Shown: positions 42,248 to 52,170 of the stretch, in pieces | How the letters are laid out: each line of letters starts with the position of its first letter | Position numbering within the stretch: the stretch's first letter is position 1 | NCBI GenBank assembly: GCA_024734495.1 | Contig: JALMQS010000069.1 | Location: 896,464 to 960,463 of the forward strand | DNA length: 64,000 nucleotides | Direction: 5' to 3' | Source: Forficula auricularia | Lineage: Eukaryota; Arthropoda; Insecta; Dermaptera; Forficulidae | Position numbers and translations under genes: made by a program | The notes under the pieces: generated by a model | What the model was told of the DNA's origin: nothing | Seen by the model: only the letters and a program-made list of their open reading frames with translations | The model's database searches: none

Positions 42248-44054
42248 CATTAAATGAAAGCGAAAGTTAAAACTTTTATCCGGTCACTGCCCTATTTTGG
42301 TGCAATTGGGACCAGACTCGTTTTGATAGTAAACCAAGAGTTGAAAAAAAGATACAGGACCCAGCCGGGTATGATCCGACATCTTCCGCGTTATGCCCGC
42401 AGATGCCTTCTCCATTTAGGCGATGGATCCCCTGACTAGATCCTATAATCAAATCTTATATACATATATTCAACTCTCTAGTTCAGTCGCGTTTTCTTCT
42501 ATTTTCCTAATAGTATGGTTCTTATAAATTTACTACAATTCTCATCTGTCTTTGGGGAATCGAAACACATGAATTTTGTTCAATAATAAATTTTATTTAG
42601 AATGTTTATATGTTAACATTAAATGAAAGCGAAAGTTAAAACTTTTATCCGGTCACTGCCCTATTTTGGTGCAATTGGGACCAGAATCGTTTTGATAGTG
42701 AACCAAGAGTTGAAAAAAAGATACAGGACCCAGCCGGGTATGATCCGACATCTTCCGCGTTAAGCCCGCTCGCAGATGCCTTCTCCTATATATATATATA
42801 AATTTCGGGATATCAACCCATCATCAGGAGATAAACAAAATAACTATTATTTTCGGTATCTCCTGATGATGGGTTGATAAACAAAATAACTATTATTTTC
42901 GGTATCTCCTGATGATGGGTTGATAGTCCGAAATATAAATATACCATATATCGAGGGGTGAACCGCGACCTAATATACTGTACATCTACTTCCACTTGTA
43001 CTTCCAAATTTTTCCAAGTACTTTCAAATATTTCCAAGTACTTCCAAATGTTTCCAAGTACTTCCAAATATTTCCAAGTACTTCCAAAATATTTCCAAAG
43101 AGGTGTACACCTACTTCCAATCGCGGATCATCCCTCGCCCTATATTGAGAATACCGAGGGGTGAACCGCGATTGGAATTAGGTGTACACCGTCTTTGGAA
43201 TTATTTGGAATTACTTTGGAATTCATCAGATAATCTATTGTCATTTATTGTCTTCTTCTTGGAAATGAAAGTGGAAGTAGGTGAACTCGATTTTAGGTCG
43301 CGGTTCATCCCTCGGAGAAAACTCTCTCTCTCTCTGTTATTTCTTACACGTGAAACAAGTGAACTAGAGAATAACTCATAGTAAATAATAATTTTCCAAA
43401 AATATTTTTACTTTTTTTTTATAAACAATACAATTTTTACAATGTTATTATAAAATATTTCTATTTATTATTTATATACTCAATATATATATATATATCA
43501 AATGTTTTCAATATATTTATTTATTTAATTTCAGAATGAAGAATTAAAAAAACAAATCAGACTTCCAGATAAGAATTTTCCATTGGTTGTTCCTAATTCT
43601 AGACTTTTGATAGAAGATATTTGGGGTGCCATTGCTAAAGGATCTTTACTATCTGTGAATTTTTTTATAAAGATAATCCTAGCAGCATTACTGAAGAATA
43701 CAAACCAGGATGCACTAAAGTTCAGTTGGAAGAACAATCTAGCCCATTGCATTTTGCATGCATGCTTGGACATTTGCACATTTGTTGAATTTCTCCTGAA
43801 CAAAAAAGTTGATTTAGAAAAATATGATTCCCAAAGCGCTACTCCTTTGACAAAGGCGATCGAAAGAAATCATTTACCAGTTGTGAAGTGTTTAATCGAG
43901 AGTGGAGCTAAAACAAATAACAGTTTGGTTCTTGCAGCCAGCCATGGTCTGGTGGAGATTGTTAAATATCTATTGTCGATAGAAGCCGAAAAAAAATGTT
44001 TGTTTTATGTTTTAGTCAATTCTGCTTTACAGATGGCAATCAATGAGAATCATG
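38363..44054 (+). CDS. Coiled-coil plus ankyrin-repeat protein, three exons, 3' end disrupted
   Basis: Exons 38363-38407 (MSDPLSLLKESLNAL), 41531-41623 and 43535 onward, all phase 0 with GT/AG borders. Exons 2-3 encode a heptad-like coiled coil (KLEDKVTQLTKDNNSLKKE joined to NEELKKQIRLP). Ankyrin repeats follow. SSPLHFACMLGHLHI lies one frame over at about 43665-43790, between two offsetting indels (near a T run at 43660 and near 43785). Then come SATPLTKAIERNHLPVVKCL, NSLVLAASHGLVEIVKYLL and SALQMAINENH. After 44054 the repeat pattern stops where a retroposed segment with a poly(A) begins. I do not recognise an orthologue. It is either a gene with sequence errors or a recent pseudogene. Confidence 0.55.
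38661..38760 (+). repeat. Degenerate hammerhead-like unit
   Basis: CTGATGATAAAGGCCAAACA then TTCGAAGC (38661-38688), followed by an AT tail and ATACGCAAATAAACAT. It is the same family as 9902 and 47413; stem pairing is poor. Confidence 0.4.
38761..39170. repeat. Foldback MITE, 410 bp
   Basis: Near-complete inverted repeat starting GTTGAAGTAAAAACCCG and ending CGGGATTTTACTGAAAC. Arms of about 190 bp include TTCATTGTTGATCTTC and TTTTGGGTGTTTATTTTCAA. It lies in intron 1 of the ankyrin gene. Confidence 0.75.
39191..39948. mobile_element. hAT-type non-autonomous element with internal duplication
   Basis: Ends CAGTGGCGTGGGG and CCGCCCGCTACTG; flanks TTATATAT and ATATATAT (7 of 8 identical). It contains two direct copies of a unit of roughly 250-290 bp (AAAAAATCTAATGTTAAAT..., GTCGAAAGACAATTA, TTTCATTTGGAAACC). 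Same family as 29593-29823. It is inserted in the AT tail of a hammerhead-like unit whose end resumes at 39955. Confidence 0.7.
39955..40500. other. Repeat-unit end and unassigned sequence
   Basis: 39958-40000 (TTTATTTGCATCAATTAGAA, ATAACCTCATTGATTTC) is the right end of the small repeat units. 40085-40290 is GC-richer and unassigned, and the rest AT-rich. Confidence 0.4.
40503..41463. mobile_element. Inverted-arm element with outward hammerhead-like motifs
   Basis: Arms 40503-40622 and 41343-41463 are inverted copies of about 120 bp (TTACAACCACCGTGGACT, TAAAACCATTATAGTCTTAT). The right arm starts with CTGAAGAAGGAGAG...CTCCGAAACGTCGGTTT (41343-41379). The left arm has the inverted equivalent with CTG changed to TTA. 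The interior, about 720 bp, is AT-rich without coding. The layout resembles inverted terminal modules of Penelope-like elements, but no RT is present. Confidence 0.6.
41640..42180. other. Intron 2 of the ankyrin gene, first part
   Basis: AT-rich intronic sequence; no gene or repeat recognised. Confidence 0.4.
42181..42246. repeat. Simple repeat (TCTC)n then (TA)n
   Basis: A CT run of about 28 bp followed directly by a TA run of about 36 bp. Confidence 0.95.
42247..42785 (+). repeat. Direct repeat pair of about 165 bp
   Basis: 42247-42417 and 42615-42784 are nearly identical (AACATTAAATGAAAGCGAAA, TCCGGTCACTGCCCTATTTT, CAGCCGGGTATGATCCGACA), separated by about 200 bp. Probably two copies of a dispersed repeat or a local duplication. 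Confidence 0.8.
42790..42945. repeat. Short tandem and inverted module with CTGATGATGGG
   Basis: The unit AAACAAAATAACTATTATTT, CGGTATCTCCTGATGATGGG, TTGAT occurs twice in tandem (42834-42923), preceded by an inverted partial copy (42798-42830). Reading the inverted copy on the minus strand gives CTGATGATGGGTTGATATCC then CGAAA, again hammerhead-like in form. Confidence 0.65.
42952..43316. repeat. Terminal-repeat element enclosing a minisatellite
   Basis: Copies of CGAGGGGTGAACCGCGA (42952, 43153) and its inverse (43120-43138, 43298-43316) bound the module. Inside, ACTTCCAAATATTTCCAAGT is repeated about five times (42990-43100, period about 19) and a palindrome AGGTGTACACCT lies near 43102. 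Confidence 0.7.
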
Positions 44055-44252
44055 TGCCATGTGCCCCTCCAGATCCGAATCCGATTCGCTTGCCCAGTGA
44101 AATCGAGTCGCTTTAATTATAGCATGGCTGATAATATTTCAGTCATGCAGAGGCGACGCAACGATCCGACTGAGTCATCTAGCGGCCGTGTCTCAAGGCT
44201 CGTCGCCATAAGCGAGAGCGGGCCGCTACATATTAAAAAAAAAAAAAAAAAA
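44055..44252 (+). mobile_element. Retroposed segment with poly(A)
   Basis: A GC-richer segment ending in a hairpin (AGCGGCC ... GGGCCGCT, near 44180-44227) and an A run at 44235-44252. It begins where the ankyrin pattern stops. SINE or LINE 3' end of unknown family; no target duplication seen. Confidence 0.45.
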
Positions 44253-44254
44253 CT

Positions 44255-44360
44255 CTGAGGATGAGGGCAAAACATTCGACATTATAGTTTCTAATTAATA
44301 ATATTATATTTGTTTACCGATGGCATGCGGTCGATGGACGCTGTGGATGCGAGGCATCAA
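44255..44360 (+). repeat. Degenerate hammerhead-like motif next to hAT-end remnant
   Basis: CTGAGGATGAGGGCAAAACA then TTCGACATTATAG is a weak member of the CTGATGA family. 44319-44365 (ATGGCATGCGGTCGATGGAC) resembles the left end of the hAT-type element at 39191. Confidence 0.35.
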
Positions 44361-45355
44361 TAAAATTACAAACATTTAAATTATTTTCATAAATATGTAA
44401 GTTCGACTTCAAAATTTCAAGAGGATCTTTAAATTTTCAAATTATTATACGTTATTTCAAATATTTCTAAAAAAACATTTTTTGTTTTGAAAAGTATATT
44501 GTTCATTGCACGAAAAGCTCGTATATGATAATTGAAATACAAATGGCTTACATTCAACACTCCAGAATATTTTAATCATAGGTATACATAAACATGACAA
44601 AATTAGCCACTTAATTTAATTCTCTCTCACTTGTGGCAGGATATTAATTATTTATTCATTTTTTTTATTATGATAATAATAAATAAATAAATAAAATGCA
44701 GAGAACCCCTAAAAGAAAAATTGAAATGGATTTCAGTTGCACTTTACGAGTGAGATTTCGATTTTTTATGTCTTTTTCGGGCGTCATCCAAGCTAACCAA
44801 CCAACCAATGGATGCCGTCAATCGCAAACGACATCCTATTTACTTTAAAACGATTCAAGGGTAAAATTTATATATCTATTTCTATAAATGTATGGGTAAA
44901 AAATATTGGCGAACTTAAACAAACAGAATAGAGAATGAATGATAAAGGGCAGAGGAAAAAAGAGCCATAACATAACAATAAAGATTAAGAGAGAGAAATA
45001 ATATTAAAAAAAAAAATAATAAAAAAATTCGTCGTTTGCCAATAAAAAGGTGAAGTGAATCGGCATAACCGCAGGGGCCTTAAAAATGCCATTAACGTAA
45101 GCAGTTTCGGGGCATATATAATTGTTATAGATATAGGCAACCATTTGTTAGATGAAGGGAGGAAACCGAAACCACATTATAATATTGCAAAACATTGAAA
45201 ATAAAAATTCAACCAGTAGAGTTCGAATGTCTTTTGACACTATAGCTTCAAATATCAAGAAATATTTTTTAAGTACCTAACTGAATATTTTAATGAAAAT
45301 TTTCTATAGTTATTTAGAGTGTCATAAACTCTCCAGATTCTTACTTAGCATAGCG
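44361..45355. other. Intergenic sequence, no gene recognised
   Basis: AT-rich with a poly(A)-like run near 45006. Short frames only. Confidence 0.4.
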
Positions 45356-45960
45356 CACAGAGTGCATAGGCCAAGTTCGAGCATTAACCGTACATGCTGT
45401 ACGCTATTTACACGAACCATTTCGAACCACTTTCGACCGGCCTGTAGCTCAGAACCAATTTGAGAAACAGAGCTGAAATTGCATAGATTTAATTATGTAA
45501 TCCATCTTGAAGAGAGCACCAAATTTCAATAATATAGCATAAATAGATTCTGAAATATAGTCTTGAGAAAATGGCTAATTTTGGCACTGACTAACTGACT
45601 GACTGACTCACTGACAGGTCATCAAAACCTATCGGGTACTTTTTAATCATTCCAGCATCATGACATTTTGCTTGCTGGTAGAGTTTGGGACATAAATAAA
45701 GGAAACATTCCAAAAACACAAACTATCTCTCTTTTAACCCTGGTGAAGATGTAGGGTATATTTGCATCTATTATATATACAAAAAAGGTCCTATACCAAT
45801 GAAAAAATGGGACTAATCGGGTACTAGACTGAACCCAATGCAAAAAAATAATCGAAATCGGTCCACATGGTAAAGAGAAATAAATGTTCAAACACAAAAC
45901 AGACATTCCGTTGAATTGATAACTTCCTCCTTTTTTCGAAGTCGGTTAAAAATGAATCTA
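45356..45960. repeat. Dispersed repeat ending in GAAGTCGGTTAAAA
   Basis: Contains the tandem ACTGACTGACTGACTCACTGAC near 45590, a segment with TGGTAGAGTTTGGGACA (also at 25058 inside the hAT-like element) and a terminal TTTTTTCGAAGTCGGTT. The distal half matches 54590-54810 (GACCCAATGCAAAAAAAT, CCTCCTTTTTTGAAGTCGG). Confidence 0.65.
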
Positions 45961-46397
45961 GGATGATAAAATTTGGCAATTATCCTAATAATATAATTAG
46001 TATAATGAATGTAATTTTTTTTTATAATTTGAGAGACCTCTGACGTCTTTTTAGTTTAGCCTGGAATTTTGAAAACAGAATACAGAAAGAACTTACATAT
46101 TCAATATTTTTACATGAACTATGAATTATATACAATACAATACAATTTTATAAGACAAATTAAAAACTTTTTGATAGCAAGCTAGAAAGTCAAACTTTAG
46201 CTTAGAGATAGATGCTTGTATGTGTGGTAAATTTCAGTATTCAGTTCATAAAAGCTACAACCGTTCATGAGCTCTTCAACAATTTAAGTTATTACTTGTT
46301 ACAGTTGAGTGGCCTTAGTATAGAAATTCAATCCAAAAAAAAAAAAAAAATTATAAAGCTCAAATTAATGGTGTGAAAGAAAAAAAATGTGTTAAAA

Positions 46398-46550
46398 ATG
46401 TCTGAAACAAAAGGAAAAATAATTTTCAATCATGATATTTTTCTGCCATTTGCTCTGTTTACTTGGATTCTGATCGCCATGATAACTAAAAATAGTAAGA
46501 AAACACTGGTGTCAAAATGTTTGTACTGCCAATGGGAAAGAACTGACTAA
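46398..46550 (+). CDS. Possible small membrane protein (50 residues), uncertain
   Basis: ATG at 46398 opens 50 codons with one hydrophobic segment (IFLPFALFTWILIAMI, residues about 14-29) after a short polar N-terminus and before a Lys/Cys-rich tail. A GTAAG lies inside the frame after ITKNS, so this could be a first coding exon. No family recognised and no homologous copy in the window; it may be chance. Confidence 0.15.
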   Translation: MSETKGKIIFNHDIFLPFALFTWILIAMITKNSKKTLVSKCLYCQWERTD

Positions 46551-46683
46551 TTTTCAGGTTCTATAACTTCAGAATTGCCTGTTCAAAATTCAGAAAATAT
46601 CATTTATTAAAATTAGCGTTTTCATGATAAAGTAACAAACAGGTGTTTTCCAATTTATTAAAGTAATCTATTATAAAAAGAGA

Positions 46684-47400
46684 AATCAATGAGGTTGTCT
46701 GCTTGATGCAAATACACATAATTATATATTATATATAATTTATTTATTTCTCATTATGAATCAATCAACAATGTAGCTTCTATCAGCAAAACAAAATCTT
46801 TTCATTTAAATTCTTAAATATAATTTAAAACCCTCCAAAATAAGGAGTATCAAAAATATGTTAAAAATTAAAAAAAAAATGGACATTCGATGGTGAGGCT
46901 TTTTGAAACATCGAGGTCGAAGTTTTGTTGTATTTGTAAAATATTTGTATTTTTTTTGTATTGGAAAATAAAAGTCATTTATTATTATTAATTTAAAACC
47001 CAATAATAGTTTACTTCATATAATTATATAATAAATTTAACAAAGTTGCATTAGGTATATCAAATACTAATCAATTGAACGGTAATTTTAAATTTTTAAC
47101 GAAAACGCCTCTAACTCTAGAAATTTGCCATGTCTCCCCTTCACCCCGATCATCTATGAAATTCACGGTGAGCGTTACCAATTTGGAAAAACTTCATATT
47201 TTCCTCCATTTTTTTCTTCAATATTTTGACTCAAAAATTCTAGAACTACAAAGCTCAAAATCTAATTACCTTTTTATTTTGGAAATATAAACATTTTAAC
47301 TTCAGTTTTCACAACGAACTTTCTATGACTTTTTGTTTTTCCGTTATCGTGGGTATCGGAATCCAAACACAGACAGGCATAAATAAGATTACTGTGAATC
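46684..47400. other. Repeat-unit end and AT-rich sequence
   Basis: 46684-46722 (AAATCAATGAGGTTGTCTGC, TTGATGCAAATACACAT) is a left end of the small inverted-repeat units. The rest to 47400 is AT-rich without recognisable genes. Confidence 0.45.
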
Positions 47401-47402
47401 AA

Positions 47403-47515
47403 TTGTAATAGACTGATGAAGAGGGCAAAGCCCTCGAAACTATAGTCTCGTTTTAAATAAATAAAATTTATAATTCGACCAGAAGACACACTTTTATTGT
47501 CTCCTTCAATAAATA
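47403..47515 (+). ncRNA. Best hammerhead-ribozyme-like motif in the window
   Basis: 47413-47447: CTGATGA, one A, a perfect 6-bp hairpin GAGGGC-AAA-GCCCTC, GAAAC, TATA, GTC. Bases just outside (GA before, TC after) can pair as a short helix I, with more A-U pairs beyond a mismatch. The conserved core residues and a GTC cleavage site with a very short helix III fit the hammerheads of Penelope-like retroelements. One extra A precedes helix II. The following 65 bp match the hairpin element at 14264-14345. Confidence 0.45.
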
Positions 47516-47689
47516 AGATTATTAAAATTATTTTTCTATATAGTAGTTTCAAATTTCTGAACTCTAGTTGCATAGCTACCCTATTATTATCTTTACAATA
47601 AATGAGTAGGTATATACTATTGGGATATATATCCTCATCTAAATCCTTCATCTAATTCTAACGTTATTTCCAGAATATTTGTGACCTCC

Positions 47690-48170
47690 GGCTTTCTTCC
47701 TAATCTTACGATGTTTTTCTTCTAATTCGAAAAACTTTTTCAATTGAATTGCGTCATTTTCTCTGGATTTTGTTTGTTTTGTTGTCGGGGTTTAATTGGT
47801 GGAAATTATTCTTTAGCCGGGTGAGAATGGCCCGAAAAGACGGGGACAGGAAGCCGGAAGTTGAAGATGAAGTCACTTCAATCCCGGAAGGAGGAATAAA
47901 TTAGTCAGGAGACCGAACACGGTTCATTACTTCGAGCGAAGATGCCATAAGTTAGAAGGAAACCAGCCGGCAGTCGAGCAGCGAAATGTTAATGAAACAG
48001 TCAAGTTCTTGTAGTTAGAACAAAATAAATCGGTCATTAGAGAAAGCCCATAAGTTGCTGTCATGTTTACTCAAATAAGAGAATTTTCCTGGAAACAAAC
48101 AAATTGAGTTAAGAGAAAAGCAGAGCTCAAAAACCAAAGGGCGGATCTATTTAATTGTTTATTTGTTTGT
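47690..48170. other. GC-richer low-repeat island
   Basis: About 400 bp with more balanced composition and none of the repeat families seen elsewhere. No coding frame. Possibly conserved regulatory DNA; this cannot be told from one sequence. Confidence 0.3.
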
Positions 48171-48360
48171 CTGATATAATAGAAATCTGCTTTAATTGGT
48201 CAATCACTTACTTGCATCAATTGAGAGAAGTGGCAATTCAAAGACTATAAAATAGAGTGTGGATTAAAAATTAATTTAAAATTATTAGTATTTATTGATA
48301 GTTTTATTAAAAATATTGAATACATGAGTTATGTTTTCAAAATAATGCTTAACAATCTAA

Positions 48361-48645
48361 AAAGGGGGTCAGGTTGACCGAGTGGGTAGTCTTTGTCTAT
48401 AAATATTTTTTAAGTGGGAGATAAATTTAACCTAATTTATCACGCTGAGAATTTACCACTGCTGAAGCCCTTAAAACGTAGTAAATTGGATTGTATCTAA
48501 CTTTCTGAGATTTGGCTCGTGATTCCGGCTTCTTTCCTTCTACTCTGTTCTTTTCACGCTGGAGGGGCCAGCCCATACAGTCTTTTAGGGGATGCACCTT
48601 CTGGTGTATCTCCTTCTCACATCAATATCATTAAAAAAAAAAAAT
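48361..48645 (+). mobile_element. SINE with LINE-type tail
   Basis: The head has an A-box-like TTGACCGAGTGGGTAG. The tail GGAGGGGCCAGCCCATACAG, TTTTAGGGGATGCACCTTCT, then TCACATCAATATCATT and an A run at 48633-48644, matches the 3' end of the LINE at 53600-53872. A SINE borrowing a LINE tail is the expected arrangement for mobilisation by that LINE. Confidence 0.65.
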
Positions 48646-49750
48646 CATCAAAGCCGGGTCACCGCAAAAGATTTGACCTCAATTTACATTTACACATTTA
48701 TAAACACACCCATATAAAAAAAGTAGATATAGAACTTAGAATCTTGACTAATAGGCATTGTTACAGAGATGTTAAATTTCAGCAATTTTCACTTTCATAT
48801 TTATATTCTATAGAATATAATGTGAAGTATTGCGGTCACCTGCACCTGGTTAATTTAAATGCTGGTTTAAAGTAATTCTAAATTCCGGAAAATTGGCGGT
48901 ATTCCTTCTTCAGTGGACTTTGGAGAAAAATATATTAGGTGTTAGTTAAAGTTTACAAATTATAATCGAAGTAGTTTCCGAAATACTATATTTGGATTAA
49001 TTTGAATTAAAAATTGATGAAAAAGAAACTTTTATTTTTATTTAACACCAATGAGAATCCTCAACACCATCGTGACTTAAGATTGTTACAGAAGCCATAT
49101 AAAATTATTTATTTATTTATTTTAATTAAAAAGGTTAAAAACGAGATTCTATGAGAAACCAGAAGGAATGTCATGGCGTCAGAAGTCTGGTTAAAACATT
49201 TCTTTAATCTATTTTCAATTTGAAATGAAAAAAATACATATCAAAGAATTATTGCATGAATATATGTAATTTTGCTCTTTGTAAAATTTTCTAAAGGTGC
49301 CTTGGAGCTATATGATAATTCTTTAGTTTAGCTCCAATGAAAACTGGTGACGGATTTCCTATTAGGCTAAGTAGCCTGAAGCTTACGGCCGCAAATTTTC
49401 GGCCTATACCTAATTTAGACAAGCTTTTATGAATTTTTATTTAGTGGAAAACTTTATTTGTCTCGGCTGTTTAAGGTAAATCAATTCATATAATGACTTT
49501 AAATAAAGATTTAATTTCCAATAGAAAAGTTAATATAAGAGAAATGTCTAATATCAATAGTTTACAAGTTAAAAGATATTCCATTTATGTAGAGTGAATG
49601 CACTTTATGGAGCAATAACAAAAATAATGTGTCTCTGATCTCGACACAACCTCTCGATATAACAGGCCAAAATTAATATAAATGAGAAAGAAATCGATCT
49701 TATTTTATCGATATAATGTATCTTGAGGTTCATTGTAGCTTTTTAATGAT
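48646..49750. other. AT-rich intergenic sequence
   Basis: No gene recognised. A TATTCTATAGAATATAA segment near 48806, followed by GTGAAGTATTGCGG, is shared with 14490-14520. Confidence 0.45.
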
Positions 49751-49754
49751 AAGA

Positions 49755-51090
49755 AAATAGCATTTTGATTAAGAATTTTGTAGTTTAAAAGAAATTGTAT
49801 GAAAATATTCAATTTCTTGTCACCGTGAGCAAATCAACTAGAAATGCTAAAATGTTTTATTTTTTTTCTCATTAGATATAAATTCAAATCTGTTGAAATT
49901 TCATATCTCTCTGTTATTTCCAATTATCTTTTATATCAAATAATTATTATTAAGAAATTTGCATTTTAAAGGGTAGTTTATTTGAAGTCCAATTTGAAAA
50001 GACTCTAATAACTGCGTTGAAATTTTTTAAAAAATATGAGATTAATAGGCATGATAAAACAATTAATTATTAATAATTTAAATCAATTTTGAACAAAATC
50101 GATTGAGTACTTTTTGAGAAAATCGTCAAAAACCCCGAAAACCGTCTATGAAAGGTCGTTTTAGAAGCTTTTTAAAAATCCAGCTCCATGTCACAAGTCA
50201 ATGTTTCGTCTCATATAACTTTTTTAACTTTTTTCAAAGGCATCTCGTACTTTCAAAAAACATGGTTTTTTGACGGTTCAGATAGTTTTTGGACATTTTA
50301 TCGAAAACTACTTAAGCGATTTCGTTCAAAATTAAAGTTAATTATTAATAATTGATTGTTTTATAATATCTATTAATTTCATATTTAAAAAAAAATTCAA
50401 TGGAGTTATTGCCTTTTTTCAATTTGGACTTCAAGTAAACTACCCTTTAAAATGAAAGTTTTCTAATAATATTTATTGGATTTAAAAGATACATAAGAAT
50501 AACCAACAGATATGAAATTTCAATAGATTTGAATAAATATCTAATGAGAAAAAAATACAACTTTAGGCCATTTCTAGTTGTTTCACTCCCGGAGATAAGA
50601 AATTGAATCTTTTCATACAATTTCTTTTAAACTACAAAATTCTTAATCAAAATGCTATTTTCTTATATTATAGACATACTGTGAGCCTTTAGATAGATGG
50701 AATTAATAAAATAAGATCGTTTTCTTTTTCATTTATAATTCTTTTGTTTTATCAAGAGGCTGGGTGGGAAGTCACCCGGCATCAGCGAGTCATTTGTTAC
50801 GGTTTTCTAGCTTTTTACCATTTTCTTAAAAACTAATCAATCAATTTCGTTCTAAATTGAATATAATTATTAATAATCGATTGTTTTATAATATTTATTA
50901 ACTTTATATATTTAAAAATTATTTCAAAGTAGTAATTAGCGTTTTTTCTAATTAGACTTCAATTAAACTACCCTTTAAAATGCAATATTCTAATAAAACC
51001 TATTTGATATAAAATATAAAAGGAAATATTACATATATATGAAATTTCAATAGATTTAATTGAATATGTGATGAGGAAAAAATTAAACCC
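49755..51090. repeat. Large foldback element with a third partial arm
   Basis: Arms 49755-50110 and 50325-50675 are inverted copies (CTACCCTTTAAAAT, GAAATTTCA, TTAATCAAAATGC). A third copy of the right-arm type, 50800-51090, follows in direct orientation. The central spacer contains AAAAACCCCGAAAACCG. No coding. Confidence 0.7.
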
Positions 51091-52104
51091 TTTTACCATT
51101 TCTAGTAAGAAGAGGCAACGATTATGTTTTTACGTAGGGGCCGAAATAAAGATTTTGCCTAGGGCCCAAAAGAGTTTAAATCCACTGATGAAAACCCCAT
51201 ATAAAAGAAAGGAATTTCACACTGCTTTTTTCGTCCATCTTGTTAATTAATCCTTATTTATCATAGCTCTAAAGTAAATGCACCCTATCTTAGTTTAAGT
51301 GTAAATTTTGTATATAAAAACTGAGTTTTCTAATTGTGAAATTTTTTATTATTATAATATGAAGAACAGTGACTAAAATTCCTAAGTCGGTGCTTGTAGG
51401 ATAAATAGATTATTCGTTTCAAAAGACAATAATTTCCCTAGATAGAGTTTTTAATACTTGGGTTTATTGGGGTGGCAGCCTTGCGAATTTATGTAATATA
51501 ATGTTTGATAAACCCCGTAAATTCACATTTTTGCAGTTGCTCAATTCACTTTCATTTATGAATAATGATTGCTTTGTAAATAGAGAAATATAAATAAATA
51601 CCAGTCTGTTATCAAAATTCAGGCCTTGTATTACCAATAAATTATTAACCAGTTAGTTTAATGAGCATTTTAATGAATAATAATTTAGTTCTATATATAA
51701 CATAGCCAAAATGAATATTTTTTTTTCAAAAGAAAATTCCTTTTATTTGCTCATTAGAATTTTTAATTTCTGTTTGTAAACGGCGTAAATAAAATGTCAA
51801 ACAATTTCATTCGTTATCAATCGATTTGAAAATTAATAACCGATATCTGGCACACGCGGGGAATAACCAAATATTTTCTATATAATATGTCCCATTTGGA
51901 TGTAAAGTGCTCTCTTGATTGAAAGGGTGCGAAACCCGGGCGGGGGTGGATTCTATTGGTTGCTTATGTATGAGTCAGTGCGTGTGTGAATGGGAATTGT
52001 ATATACGGGGTGACAAAAAGGCGCAAATGACCGCGACGAAATCGTTGATAACACAACAGCTGAATGGCTCGCTGCCTGTTAGGGAGGAGGAGAAAATAGG
52101 TATG
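51091..52104. other. Intergenic sequence
   Basis: AT-rich to 51830; 51835-52100 is more balanced in composition and lacks recognised repeats. No gene seen. Confidence 0.4.
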
Positions 52105-52105
52105 A

Positions 52106-52107
<2 letters not shown>

Positions 52108-52166
<59 letters not shown>
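52108..52166. repeat. (TA)n microsatellite
   Basis: About 29 uninterrupted TA units. Confidence 0.97.

Positions 52167-52170
<4 letters not shown>

Noticed and set aside
42790..43110. CRISPR-like array of short repeats
   Set aside because: Units are contiguous minisatellite copies without unique spacers, in a eukaryotic setting.
43583..44116. Reading 43583-44116 as one intact protein
   Set aside because: Its middle third is out of frame with the ankyrin motif SSPLHFACMLGHLHI, so the frame is only apparently continuous.
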